DNA from: Marisa cornuarietis
Taxonomy: Eukaryota > Mollusca > Gastropoda > Architaenioglossa > Ampullariidae
Direction: 5' to 3'
Length of the DNA stretch: 64,000 bases
Assembly (NCBI GenBank): GCA_004794655.1
Contig: SMMW01000576.1
Coordinates: forward strand, 4,832,001 to 4,896,000
Position numbers and translations under genes: made by a program
Shown here: positions 12,304 to 23,813 of the stretch, piece after piece
Layout of the letters: every line of letters begins with the position of its first letter
Position numbering within the stretch: the first letter of the stretch is position 1
The notes under the pieces: model-generated
Databases searched by the model: none
Told to the model about the DNA's origin: nothing
The model's input: the letters and a program-made list of their open reading frames with translations, nothing else

Positions 12304-12640
12304 TTAGGATGGTGATGGCTGCTGACGCGAAGGACCTCTGACAGGCATTTTTACACACATGTAGCGCCTGGCCAAGGTAGCAGCTGAAAGCTGGAATTGA
12401 GAGGGTGTGTGCGGTCCGAGGTGATATGTCATCTTTCTGACCGCATGAAGGTACAAGTCAGAAAGTGGTAGCTGTGGTGTACCAATAATTTTATTTGCTT
12501 GGTGGATGACTGTCCAGCCTTGCCTTCTCTTCGACGAGAAGTTGACCATACCAGGCGGCTATGTACACAGCTTCCAGCACTCTAAACTGTTTCCTCAAAT
12601 GATGCATTCTTTGCTGGGCCTTTTTGTACACTTGGTGTGC
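12304..12640 (-). mobile_element. LINE reverse-transcriptase C-terminal fragment
   Basis: On the minus strand, broken frames read YKKAQQRMHHLRK, then VIHQANKIIGTPQLPLSDLYL and a decayed tail. KKAQQRMxxLRKL and the later A-x-KIIGTPLPSLxDLY pattern are typical of the C-terminal end of reverse transcriptases in one group of animal LINEs (the group common in fish and molluscs). The segment between them, including the first part of the tail, is deleted. It is a short, old fossil. Confidence 0.6.
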
Positions 12641-14019
12641 GTAATTGATGTCTCATTTAAAAAACTGAATTTTCAATCTCTTCCTTCACCTTCAACACTT
12701 GAGTCTTAATACCAAGGCAGTCAAGCAGCAGAAGGGTTGAAGGGGCGTTGCATGGTTTGCAGTGAGTTAAAAAAAAATACATTTTGCATATCAGATGAAA
12801 ATTCCGTTTGATTAAAAGAAGGGTATAACTTTCTTATACAGTAACAGCTGTCCGTCACAGGTCAGTCCTATTGAACGGAGGTTGCGAGGTTCAGGTACGA
12901 TCCTGAGACCTGAGTATCTACCTCCTATTGGGGCAGGATCTCAAAATTTGTTCTCAAATCGCAGTTCCGGGCTACATTCGCAGCAAGGGCTCAAGGGGAT
13001 CCTTGTGTCTAAAACCTCCTTTACCCCCGCCCCCTCCAACACACACACACACACCTCAGTATGTAGACACCCCCCTTCCCCCAAAGAAATGTCAAATTTG
13101 TCACATCGCTAGTGACAGACTTCAGGCCAGTGAGCAAGAACCGAGCAGCAGTGCAGGTACTGCGCCAAGTTTACGTATAGGGACAGGTGTAAAGACGAGA
13201 GAGCCTACCTGGAGTCACAGGGGGCATGCAGTGTGACAGCTTTCCTAGTGTTTGCTGTCGAGCATTTGCGTTTGCCTGTCGCCTTCCAAATGAGTGGTCC
13301 AGAGCACATTCGCCAGGCATCAAGAACCCCCGCACACAGAAGGGCTAGATGTATCTGTCGAGACTGAGATAGTGTGCGTGGAAGTTACTTACGTGCGTGC
13401 GTGTCCAAGAAGCCACGATCATTTTTTGTCAAGCAACTTTTTTTTTAATAGCATCTCTTACTTTTCTCACTCCTTTTTCTCTCACTCCCCACAAACTATT
13501 ATAACATGCCTTTATTATTCAATGGAAGGATAAGCTACTATATATATAGTAGTGCGGGTGGGTAAATACAATCTCCGTGTGCGTGTGGGCGCTTTCGTGG
13601 AGTGTGACGGTCCTTTGAATAAACATGAAAGGTTAGAAAAAAGGAGATTACTAGAGACCAAGGATGATTTGGGTGACTAAGGCGACCTCGGCCAACCAAT
13701 AATGAAACGAAGCTGTTGCTGCAGTTGTACAGTGCCCTTGTTTCCCTAGGTCGTGTTGAAAGGTCTTCGTGAACTTCGCTGATTACAAGAAGTAAATGTG
13801 AGAAATTAGCCGCCGATCCACGACACAAGAGACTTGCTTGCACATAAAACCCTATATAGTGCACTATTTTTTTTCTCTCTCTCTCTGTCTCACACATAAA
13901 GACACACACACACAGAGTCGCTCGAGTAGCTGGCTAGTCTACTACTGGCCTCAGAGGAAATCGCAACCCTTTGACCAGAAAGACGAATAAGTATTAGGAA
14001 GGGAAAACCGCCAGTGCAG

Positions 14020-14246
14020 CTACCTGTATCAGACTAAACATCTTGTCTGTATCAGACTAAACATCTTGTATAACTATATTAGACTATGCATCTTGTCTAC
14101 CTTTATCAGACTAAACATCTTGTCTACCTGTATCAGACTAAACATCTTGTATAACTATATCAGACTATGCATCTTGTCTACCTGTATCAGACTAAACATC
14201 TTGTCTACCTGTATCAGACTAAACATCTTGTTTACCTGTATCATCA
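14020..14246 (+). repeat. 27-bp minisatellite, about 8.5 copies
   Basis: The unit CTACCTGTATCAGACTAAAC followed by ATCTTGT repeats head to tail with few changes. A variant unit starting ATAACTATAT recurs as the third and sixth units, and the second unit is 4 bases short. Because 27 is nine codons, long open frames run through it on both strands; they are not genes. A diverged unit reappears at about 14442-14470 beyond the SINE. Confidence 0.9.
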
Positions 14247-14430
14247 AGGTGGTCCGGTGTCCTGTCACCAACACAGTTAAGATGGGCTGTCTGAGGTTCA
14301 GATCACGTCTCGGGCGCGCTGTATTTTTCTCTGCATGTGACGACTCTTTGCAGGGCTGGCTGCTTTGCCGTGATTTAGCCTTAGTTGCTAGCTCGGCGTA
14401 AAACATCAAATCCCCCAACCCACAGTCTGA
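14247..14430 (+). mobile_element. tRNA-derived SINE, copy 1
   Basis: Matches the copy at 56005-56195 along its whole length, including the 3' part GCCTTAGTTGCTAGCTCGGC followed by GTAAAAC. It lacks about 15 bases in the A-box region present in copy 2. ATCATCA at 14240-14246 and 14431-14437 could be a 7-bp target-site duplication. The element sits inside the 27-bp minisatellite. Confidence 0.78.
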
Positions 14431-16697
14431 ATCATCAGAATGAGATCTTGTCCACCCGTGTCAGATCGGGTGTTTTCTCATTCTCTTTCTAAAATACTTA
14501 AAGGACAAACCGAGAGCAACATTATTTTTTTTATGATCGGTTTAAGTTCGTTTTAAAATGATAATTACCAAAATATGAGTACACAATAATGCTTAATTTT
14601 AAAGATATAAGCCTTCAAACATCGGCATTCTCACCTGAAACATCACTCAGGTTGTCGTGTTCAAGAATCGATTTTTTTTTGCCCCAAAAATAAAACAGCT
14701 GAATTTGGAATACAGCCCTACATATTGGAACTTTATTTAGAAGCTTCGAATGAAGTTAAAAAAATATTTAAGTGGTCCAAACTGATTTCATTCAACAGAC
14801 TGGTAAGTCAATCAGATCAAAATTTAATGGGCAACAATAGTTACAACTGACTGCTGATAAGGATTTTTACAATTAAAATATAATGATAGTTTGAAACATG
14901 TTTATGTAAAAACTTATTTTTTCTTCATTTAGCTGCATGCAAAATTTACTTACTGATACTCGCATGTGTTCCCGTTTAAGCTCTTTATAATATGTGTATC
15001 ACCAACAATTCTTTTTTTCCCCCTTTTTTAGCTGTTTCGAGCTTGCACATCAGTGGTGCCCTCGCACTGTCAGTTGTTTTTAGCATTATACTAGATAAAG
15101 ATACGACTGACGGTGTAGAAACCGTTGATGTTGCCTATCTGGTGCTTGATCTACCAGCAGTCGTAGTTGGTTTTAACATCTCGTGCATTTGTATAGTAAG
15201 CACTGCTGTAGGAAGATTTTGTCGTTTTACTGAAAGTCCAAGACTTGCTTGTACTGTATAAGTGACTGGATAACAATCGATTTTCAAATGTTTTGAGCAA
15301 ATTCATGAGTACGGTGTGGGGACGAAGTCCGCACGGTACGTTTGTACAAAGCAGAGACCTGTATATACACATATATACACATGTATACATATATATTATC
15401 TACACATCTCTGAACAAAGTTAATCCACTGGCTGCCATTGTCTTTAGGATTTCCTTAATAGGTACAAACTAACTTCATCTGAGTGTTTATGAGAACATTC
15501 AGCAACAACACAATGTGTCCTGGTCAGTTTTCTTTTACCAAGGATTGCATCTTTTCTCGGCGACTTCAGCTGGTGCAGACGGTACTATTTTTAGAAATAC
15601 TTCAGTTTCGTCACTTCCTGTTTTATCGACAAATCCAGGTGTGCGTAAGAGAAAAATATTAATAAAAAATCGTTCATGCCTCTTTTCATAAAATACCACT
15701 GGAATATGTTTTTGTGATACTTTGTGCTCTGTTTCCAGCGATTTTTGCTCAGCAATCGGGTTGGGCTTTAACATCTTTCCGCACTGAGGGCGATAACCAG
15801 GAGGACTTCTGGCAGAACAAAGTGTGCACGTGATAACGAAGGTGCAGCGGGACAGGGTGTCCATTTGAACTTTCTAAAATAGAACGTTGTGTGAGAGAGA
15901 GGTCGAGAGAGAGAGAGAAAAAGAGAGAGACGGTGCACATGTGTATCCCTTCAGCAAACACCACTGGGCATAATGCCACTGCAATTTGGCAGATGGACCA
16001 AGTTGGACCGCTTGTTAAACAAAAGCTCGTTAGTTTTGGAAGTTCGTCCTCATTTTCTCCAACTATTTCTTTCGGTCCTTTCTTGTTGTGATACCTTTCA
16101 CATCCAGACGATGCTGTGGTCAGTTGACACTAAGATTGACACGCGGGCTTAAGTTTGATACGACGAACCTCTCTCTCCCCTCCCTCCTTGACTTCAAGAT
16201 GACGTTATTCTATAATTCTAACAGAGTGAGCACGATTCACCACAAAAATAAGCTACTTGTAAAGAAACTGGATTTATTACATAGATAGGGCCTCGGGAAC
16301 CCAGTTATATCATTAGAAATACATATGTTTGCCCATGAAAACGGGATAAACAAAAAACGGAACCAAGCATCCAGCCCCCATCCTCCCTCTAAAAAAGCTC
16401 TTGCTTTGAAGAGGTCATCTTATTCTCCAACACCTTCGAAAAGAGACCAGGAAGCTAGCTGTGTGTGATGTTTTCTGTAGGTGACACACCTCATTCGTGT
16501 TTACTACAAGTTATTGTTCTTTTCCATCGTTTTGCTGGGGCTGATTGCAGTTGCTAATGGCTTTGTGTTCTGTGTAGCTGTGCTAACACCATGCTTTGCT
16601 CCGTTTGTAAGTGTTGCCTGATGGGGTCGTGACCAGAATACCGTGTGTGTGTGTTACCTTGATGACATCAAATACCCTTTGCCACGCTCTCCCTCTA

Positions 16698-16698
<1 letters not shown>

Positions 16699-16746
<48 letters not shown>
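16699..16746 (+). repeat. (TG)n microsatellite
   Basis: About 24 uninterrupted TG units. Confidence 0.95.
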
Positions 16747-16747
<1 letters not shown>

Positions 16748-17751
16748 CATACGTCTTCTTATCGTATCTGTTTATAAATAAGATGTACATCCATCATCGT
16801 CATCGTTGTCATCATTGTTATCGATAACCTTTAAGTTTTTTGTCATTCTTAGAAGGACCAGAACTAATGGCGAGGGTGACAACATGCAGCTCGGTGTGTG
16901 TCGCGAGCTTTGACGAGAGCGATGTTGTGCGCTCACCTCTCCCCAAAACTGGCGAAGCAGGCTTCACAAAAAAAAGAAGTAAGAGAGAGAGAGAGGGAGA
17001 GAGAAAAAGCCCTCTCCGTGTTTACTCAAGCAGGATGCTAGACTCCCTCGTCACATTAGCAAACAGTCGCCCCGAACGGGCCAAGCCTGTCCAGGGCTGC
17101 TGATTGTGGTAGACGCAGCGGGAGTGGTCACAGGTGAACTTCCTTCTCGCGTCGCAGCCTGTCGTCTGGCCCACGTTGTACACCCAGAATCACAGGCTCG
17201 AACAGAATCCCAGACTTAGACTTCAGCAGTCCAATCTCTCATCTTCCCCTTCTACCCTCAAGTCTTGGTCTGCATACATGGATACATCTGTATGTATGAA
17301 ATTAGCCAAGGGATCTAAGCCCACTTACCGGCGATAATACATTCATCCTCCAGTTATACTCTGATTAATTTTTATTTATTTATTTATTTTGGTGGGGGTT
17401 GTTCCCATCATCTGACTGCGTTTGGTTTAGACACAGTGTGGCTGTGCAGCAAAGGAGTGTAAAATATTACCTGAAGACTAAGATCAAGTCGGCGGAAAAA
17501 AAGTTGAGGCCAAACTCAAGCACGAGAAGCCCCTACCCTCTTCCAGCTGCCGCCTCTGATAGGAAGTGGATTCATTGCTCCCGACACCAAGTCATCGGTT
17601 AGGTGTCAGCAAAGGCTGAGGGAAGAGCACTACAGGGGAAGTCCTGCTCGAATCTTCGTGAGAAGAAGAAATTGTCACGGAGGACAAGTAGCAGGCTGTG
17701 ACTTGCCTGACCACCGACAGTCAGCCGCCGCCATCGCCACCTCTGTGTCCA

Positions 17752-20700
17752 ATGATTCACGACATGCTTATTTACCTGGCAGTTTTTGGCTGGGTTCTTC
17801 TGACAGGTTAGTGAGTTTGTCTTTCAGCGGAAAACTAGTTGAATGTTGAATGCTGTGTTGAAAAAGTGTTCAGCATGGTTAAATTTATAATTGTTTCTGG
17901 TTTCCCAGTGCTTTACAAAAACAAAGGAAAGAGTATATTTATGGGCAGGTACGTGTGTACGCAGATAATCATTATCTACATTGCAGAGCAAAACATATAC
18001 AACATGGATTTCACAATGTTCTAGAATTTTTAATGAACGCATATTTCTACTGCTGCAATATGTTATACTAAACAACTATTTATTACAGGAGGTTCAGTAA
18101 GAACACGTTGTCTAACATGTATTTTCGCAGAGTTGTAAATGTATATATATTTTTAGTTTAAGATAATAAAATCCTTTCGTTTTAGACATACTACATTTCT
18201 GACTTGAAATTGTGTAACCTGACAGCTCCTACTTTCGCAACATTTTTAGATGCTAGAATCCCATAAAACATTATTTACATCAGAAGTTAACCCTTTATTA
18301 ACATGGTTACTAAGAGAGGCTTACCATCATTAACCTCATACATTGAATTAACCTATTCTACCGTGTCCAAAAATACAGTACTTAAAAAACCTCTTTTCTC
18401 GAAAAGAATATTTTTCTATAACTGCAAATCCCACAAAACCCAAGCAGGTTGTTCAAAAATTTTAATTACGTAAAGATGTGTGTAGGTAAGGAATAACCTC
18501 TTGCCTGTACCCCACCTGTTGCCGTCTACCGTTTGATAGTCAAGAGACACATATTTACAGAGTTTTCTAAAAGCATGCATTTTTAACAGGATAAAGATGA
18601 TTTCTGAAACACTGCATAAATTAGTCTTTCTGTACTATTCACACGCTGGCCAACGTTTTAGCAACTTTCTGTAGCTACACTGAAAATACATCTTTGAAAC
18701 AGTTTTGTTGTGTAACATGAAAAATTTCAGTGTAATATAACAGAAAACTTATGAAAAGTCAGTAAATTGTGGGTCGTGAGATTTACAAATGGTTAAAAAG
18801 ATGCAGGCAGCATCTTTGAAAAGAACTAGCACGAGAGGCGCACGAGGCACGCTCTTTCTGTAAACGAGTCACTAAAATACGTGACGGTCTGTCCGAAGTG
18901 CGGAGGGACCACAGAGATTATAGAAGTCTTTGGGAGGGACGAAATGCGTGCCTAGGAAGCGAGGTATGGAAAGAAAGTGGAGAGTGGTGGCTCACAAGAA
19001 GGTGGACGGAGGCGCGGAGGACATCAGTGAAGTGTTGAAGATCAGCTCTTTCACTCATTCACTGCCTCCACCCATCATTTGTGAAAAGTCAGCCTAAAAC
19101 TTCTTAAAGACCTAATACTGTCAACAATAATTTTACTGTTTTAAATTATTGGGTTATAGACATTATCCTCCCGGAATCTGATGGAATAAACTACTTCCGC
19201 TCGGAAGATGTGAGACATCAAACATGTAAACAGCCAGGTCAGATCGTGAGCACCATGTTTCATAGATGCGTCCAATCAAAATACATCCTCAGGTCTCATA
19301 TTGGCGGTTGCCATTACGTCCCAAACGTATCCCTTGTATGACTTTACATTGATGCATGAGCTTTCGGAAGAGATTGCCAGTTGCTGAATGACAACTGTGG
19401 CGATATTCTGAGGCCAGACTGACAAACAAACGAACGAACGGTGTAAGAAGTAAACAGAGGAAGGGCCGTTCGGTCCCGAAGCAGTTTGTGTGACCTCGGA
19501 GCTGACGTATGCAAATCTGGTTCAGATACAGGGAAGTCTGAAGCTTGCAGGCTTCCATGAATGTGCTTCAACGGCGACGACAGTGAACGACGAGAGAGAA
19601 AGTGTAAGGAAATAAACATTACCTCCATTCCCAGTGACTCTTTCAAGAGTTGCTCTAGGTTGGTTGGTTGTTACAAAAGTTGCTCTAAGCTTCGTGAATA
19701 CTGAACCCGGCACACACGGTAAATTAAACGAGCTTTTAAGATTTTGTGTATATATATATATTTTTTTTTTTTGTACACTCTATCTACATAGTGTAATGGG
19801 CTTTGAAAACTGCATCCTGCGGAACTCTTGATTGTGGTGGAGAAAGACTTTAAAATGAAAGAAGGTTAAGAAGCCATCAGTCGCAGATGTTAAAGGACAG
19901 GTCAGAACTGACGTGAGTTCACTGATGTTTCGAAGCCAGTTGCTCCTGAGGGACCACGTATGCCGATAACACCGATGGAGAAAGAATTCAGCCCCGACCA
20001 CAGAAGAATGCACAGATCGTTGCAGCCGTCGAGGACCTCCACTTCGAGAATGTTTGAAACAGCCTGGTCTGTGCCATCGCTGAGTGGGGCAGAGAGGGGA
20101 GGAGGTACTGTGGAGGGGCAAGTGGAAGGGGAAATAAACAGACGAATATTCCAACAGGAAAGAAAACGGGGATGTTCTATTTTTTGCTCTCGCTTTTTTT
20201 TTGTGAAGTTAGTCCAGCTTCCGGTTCAACTAAAGAAATTGATCTGAGGTAGTGCTAAAAAAGGGAAAATAATGGGGGGGGGGATAAAGATGGTGCAGAA
20301 AAGAAGGAAGCGTGTGAGTGTGTGTGGAAGGTGAACAAGGCAAGCAAAAAGAAAAGTGTATCAGCACGTCTGATGCCTTCTCACGTGTTCCTGGCCGGCA
20401 TCATTGAGCGCAGCCCAGCTCCCCGCAACCCCTTACTTCATCTCTACGAGGTGGCGCTAGCGGTATTTTAACGGCAAGTGCTTTCATTAGGTTACCCGCT
20501 GTTCTGTGTGTTTCAAAAGTGGGGATCACGCCCACAAGTCGCGGCTTCCTGCGCTAACACCGCGCCGCGCCGTCTTGAAAGATTTCCGTGCGTGTGCAAA
20601 CAGAGGCGGCGATGGGCGACTCGCTTCTAGCACGATCAACAGCAAACAAGCAAACGAGCCTTTTACCTGGCCGCCGCATTCAGTGGCGAGGCCATCAAAC

Positions 20701-23700
20701 GCGGAGACTGTGAAGCACCCAACTGCATGGCATGCTTGTTACCCCCTCTTCAGGCCAGCGTGGCATTTCTGTAGACGATGTTTTCCTTCAGAAACCATTG
20801 TCACCAGACAGTTTAAAGGCAATGATCTATATATAACGTTTTTATTTCCAAAAAAATGGAATAAAAGATGTGTTTCTCTATCATCAATAAAATGTAACCC
20901 AATATGATTAGCCTGGAACGTGAAGCAAGTTGAAAGAAAGAAAGAAAGAAAGAAAGAAGAAAGGTAGCTATGTTTAGAAAACGAATAAATTTAATAAACA
21001 TTCTCCAGCAATCTCTTTGCTACACAGACTCCACCACCCCAACATTACTACCCGGAACTGACCCTCCCCCCTTTGCTACCCGTAATTCATCTAAGCATCC
21101 GTTGACCTTTCAAGACGATCACATCCTCCTTCTCCCATTTTATATCTTTGTGCTGTACTCTTTTTGTAAAGCGCATTGATTTCGTTTCGCAGTGAGGACA
21201 GGAGCTCTATAAATGCTATTATTATTATTATTATTGAATGCACCTCCTTCACACTGAACATTTCTCTCATGCATTGGTTGACTTAGATGAGACTTTTTTT
21301 GGTTTGGTTTAACCTCTAAGGTAGTTAATTAGCCTTTCAAACCCCCCCCCCAAACAAACCAAAAACAAAGCCCAAACAAACAACTTAGCATATATGTCAG
21401 CTTTGCACATTTCTCTTGAAGGCATACCATTAACGATGCTGTCTAGCTTTTACTTTGGATCCTCCAATCTTCCTTTGTGATAAATCCATTTCATTCTTGG
21501 CGTTACTTCGAAACCCAATCCTGTTTCCTTCTCTTGCAAATTCCATTACAGGGCTCGGCATTTATTAACTCTCTCACCAAAGCTCGAAATAACTTCAGTG
21601 CGCCTTTAACATCGAAGATTTAAATAAACACGTGGCTGTTCACTTCCTCTTGGCGGCTTTAAAGTCGGGCGCAAAAACTGCAACAAACAACCGACTTGAT
21701 ATTTTAACCAATCCTTTGTTATGCCGGAAGTGAGCTTCTAGGTTTTATAGTGAACTCTCTCCCTAAATGTCTCTTAAAAAGCTCACAATCTTTTCAAGAA
21801 CGCTGTTTTCCCACTCCAAACATTCATAGCAAGCGTCTCATTGATCTTCCATTGTTTGAAGCTGCCATCGAGCCGTGTACATAGCAACATTGTTTGTGCC
21901 TGACATGTCGGGCGTGTACATAACAGCAGATGTAAACAGCTTCATATTGCGATCACGTGAGGATTTTCTAAAGAGGTAATGGGACAGAAAAAAGCTACAT
22001 GCATTATCGTGGCAATATTTCTGCACACGGTCCTTTTATGTATACAATCGATGACTTCAGTAATTTTTAGTTTTATTTCCATCAACATCGTTTTGTTTTC
22101 TTCCTCGCCCATTTAGGGAAGTTAACTGTGGACCAGTCTGTCTTTATAATGAATAACAAATATAAAAAAGAAGAGTTGCCAAGACAGGAAGTATCATTGT
22201 AAAGTAATAACTGACTTGAACGTGGTCATGACTCTCTGCAACGCGACAAAGAATATTGTTTATGAGTTAAACTTGCTGGACAGTAATGGTTTTTTTTTCA
22301 AATGATCATGAAGTTTATTCCTTACACGATACCAGTTGCCAAAGTAAAAAGCAAACAGAGGACTTCCGTTTAGGAGACGTGAACCTTCAAGAATCACAAC
22401 TTGTCCTCGTGATCACAAAGAGGCCGAATCTTAGATGATACATAAGCTGAGTGCGCATAGTTACATGGACCTTGCACTCGCAGCTCAACCATTTGCTTTA
22501 CCTGCCTTGGCGCCGCATCTCTCTTCCCATGTCAATGTTGAAAGGTTGTATCTCGCCTACAGAAGGAAGTTATTTGGGAATTAGTATGTTGGTATGAACT
22601 TAGTCCTACGTGACAAAACCATCCGACTCCGATTTTTCGCAAAGATGAAGATTGATTTCTTCCGCGAATGAGAAAAATTCACGTTTACATAACTAAAGAC
22701 AGGTGAGATTATTCAAGGGAAGGGGGTTGGATGCTTTAGCGTGTTTTCTCAAGAGAACACGGCTCGTTTGATGCAACCACAATCACGAGAGTTGTCGAGG
22801 ATGTGTTGACACAAACACTAGCCGCTCATCTTTGACAGTGGCATGCTTACTTTCAGGAACGGCGGGCCAGGTGACCCTGCACGAAGACCTTGAGAGAACA
22901 AAGAGCCCATTCGACGTCCCTGAAGACGTCCTCTTTGAGTCTGCCACCCGCGGGGACGCGGACATTGTAACAGGCTTCGCCCCTCGTCAGGACGCCCTGC
23001 AGGCCAATGACATGCCAGACTCACGCAGCGATGCCAACAGCGTGTCGCCAGTCCTGCAGGCGGCGCCAGTTCAGTGTGACGTCATTTCCAACAGCGGCTG
23101 CCAGGTGTCTGCCTTCGAGAGATGCGTAGAACCTGGATACTGCGGGTGTTTGAACGGGTACCTGAGGCAACCGGACACAGGAAATTGCGTCGGTAAGTTT
23201 TGCTTTATTCCATCGGTGTTCTTTTTTGAGCAAAGTTTTACTTGTAACTTGTAAGGAGACAAGCCGTCTTTAAGGTAGAAACGAAAAAAGCTGTGTATTT
23301 TAAACTAATTTGTAACTGTTGGACTTAAAATTGGATATCAACAGTTGCAATGCAACAAAAAAAATTAAGACAAACCCACAGGCGAGAGAAAGCCTTTAAA
23401 AAGCAGACAAAGTAAACAATAAAAATGAAAACTAATTTATTTTCTTGCAGCGGCACAATTTTTCCAAGGAGAGATCAGCTTTGTTGACAGGTTCTCCGAT
23501 AAACTCTTGGACAAAAATGGACAAGATTTCAAGAACTTGGCCAACACTGTTCGTCAAGTGGTAAGCTCACGTAGTAGTGCTTGAAGAATCAATTATTAAG
23601 CGAAAAGGCCAGTCAGAATTTTGATAATAATGTCATAGGAAAAAGTAATATTCTTCTTCGATTATGCTTAGAAATTTTGGTGACTATCAATGAAGGGCAA

Positions 23701-23737
23701 TTAGTCAAAAAATGTATACTTGTTTGGGAAAAGCGAG

Positions 23738-23813
<76 letters not shown>

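Larger units (their letters stand above)
10154..17751. other. RAE1 3' UTR and intergenic region before the SEA/EGF gene
   Basis: After the RAE1 3' untranslated sequence I find no supported gene. The region holds short TG stretches near 10700-10800, a LINE fragment (12304-12640), a CA stretch near 13028-13050, the 27-bp minisatellite and SINE (14020-14430), and a TG microsatellite (16699-16746). The final few hundred bases before 17752 should include the 5' untranslated region and promoter of the next gene; I recognise no core promoter element. Confidence 0.6.
17807..22856 (+). other. intron 1 of the SEA/EGF gene
   Basis: About 5 kb between the signal-peptide exon and the rest of the protein. 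It contains a GAAA microsatellite (about 20935-20959) and a LINE/SINE-type 3' tail (21165-21236). GC content is locally higher around 20360-20780, but I see no coding exon there. A large first intron is a common place for enhancers; none is identified. Confidence 0.7.

Noticed and set aside
14020..14246. Regularly spaced repeats resembling a CRISPR array
   Set aside because: Units are contiguous with no unique spacers, and the DNA is eukaryotic. It is a minisatellite.
14992..15261. 89-residue hydrophobic open frame after a pyrimidine-rich acceptor-like site, which could be a membrane exon
   Set aside because: No upstream or downstream exon with matching phase, no family resemblance and no second supporting signal.
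19289..20154. Several minus-strand open frames of 90-124 residues
   Set aside because: No motifs, no coherent splice signals, and they overlap each other in different frames.
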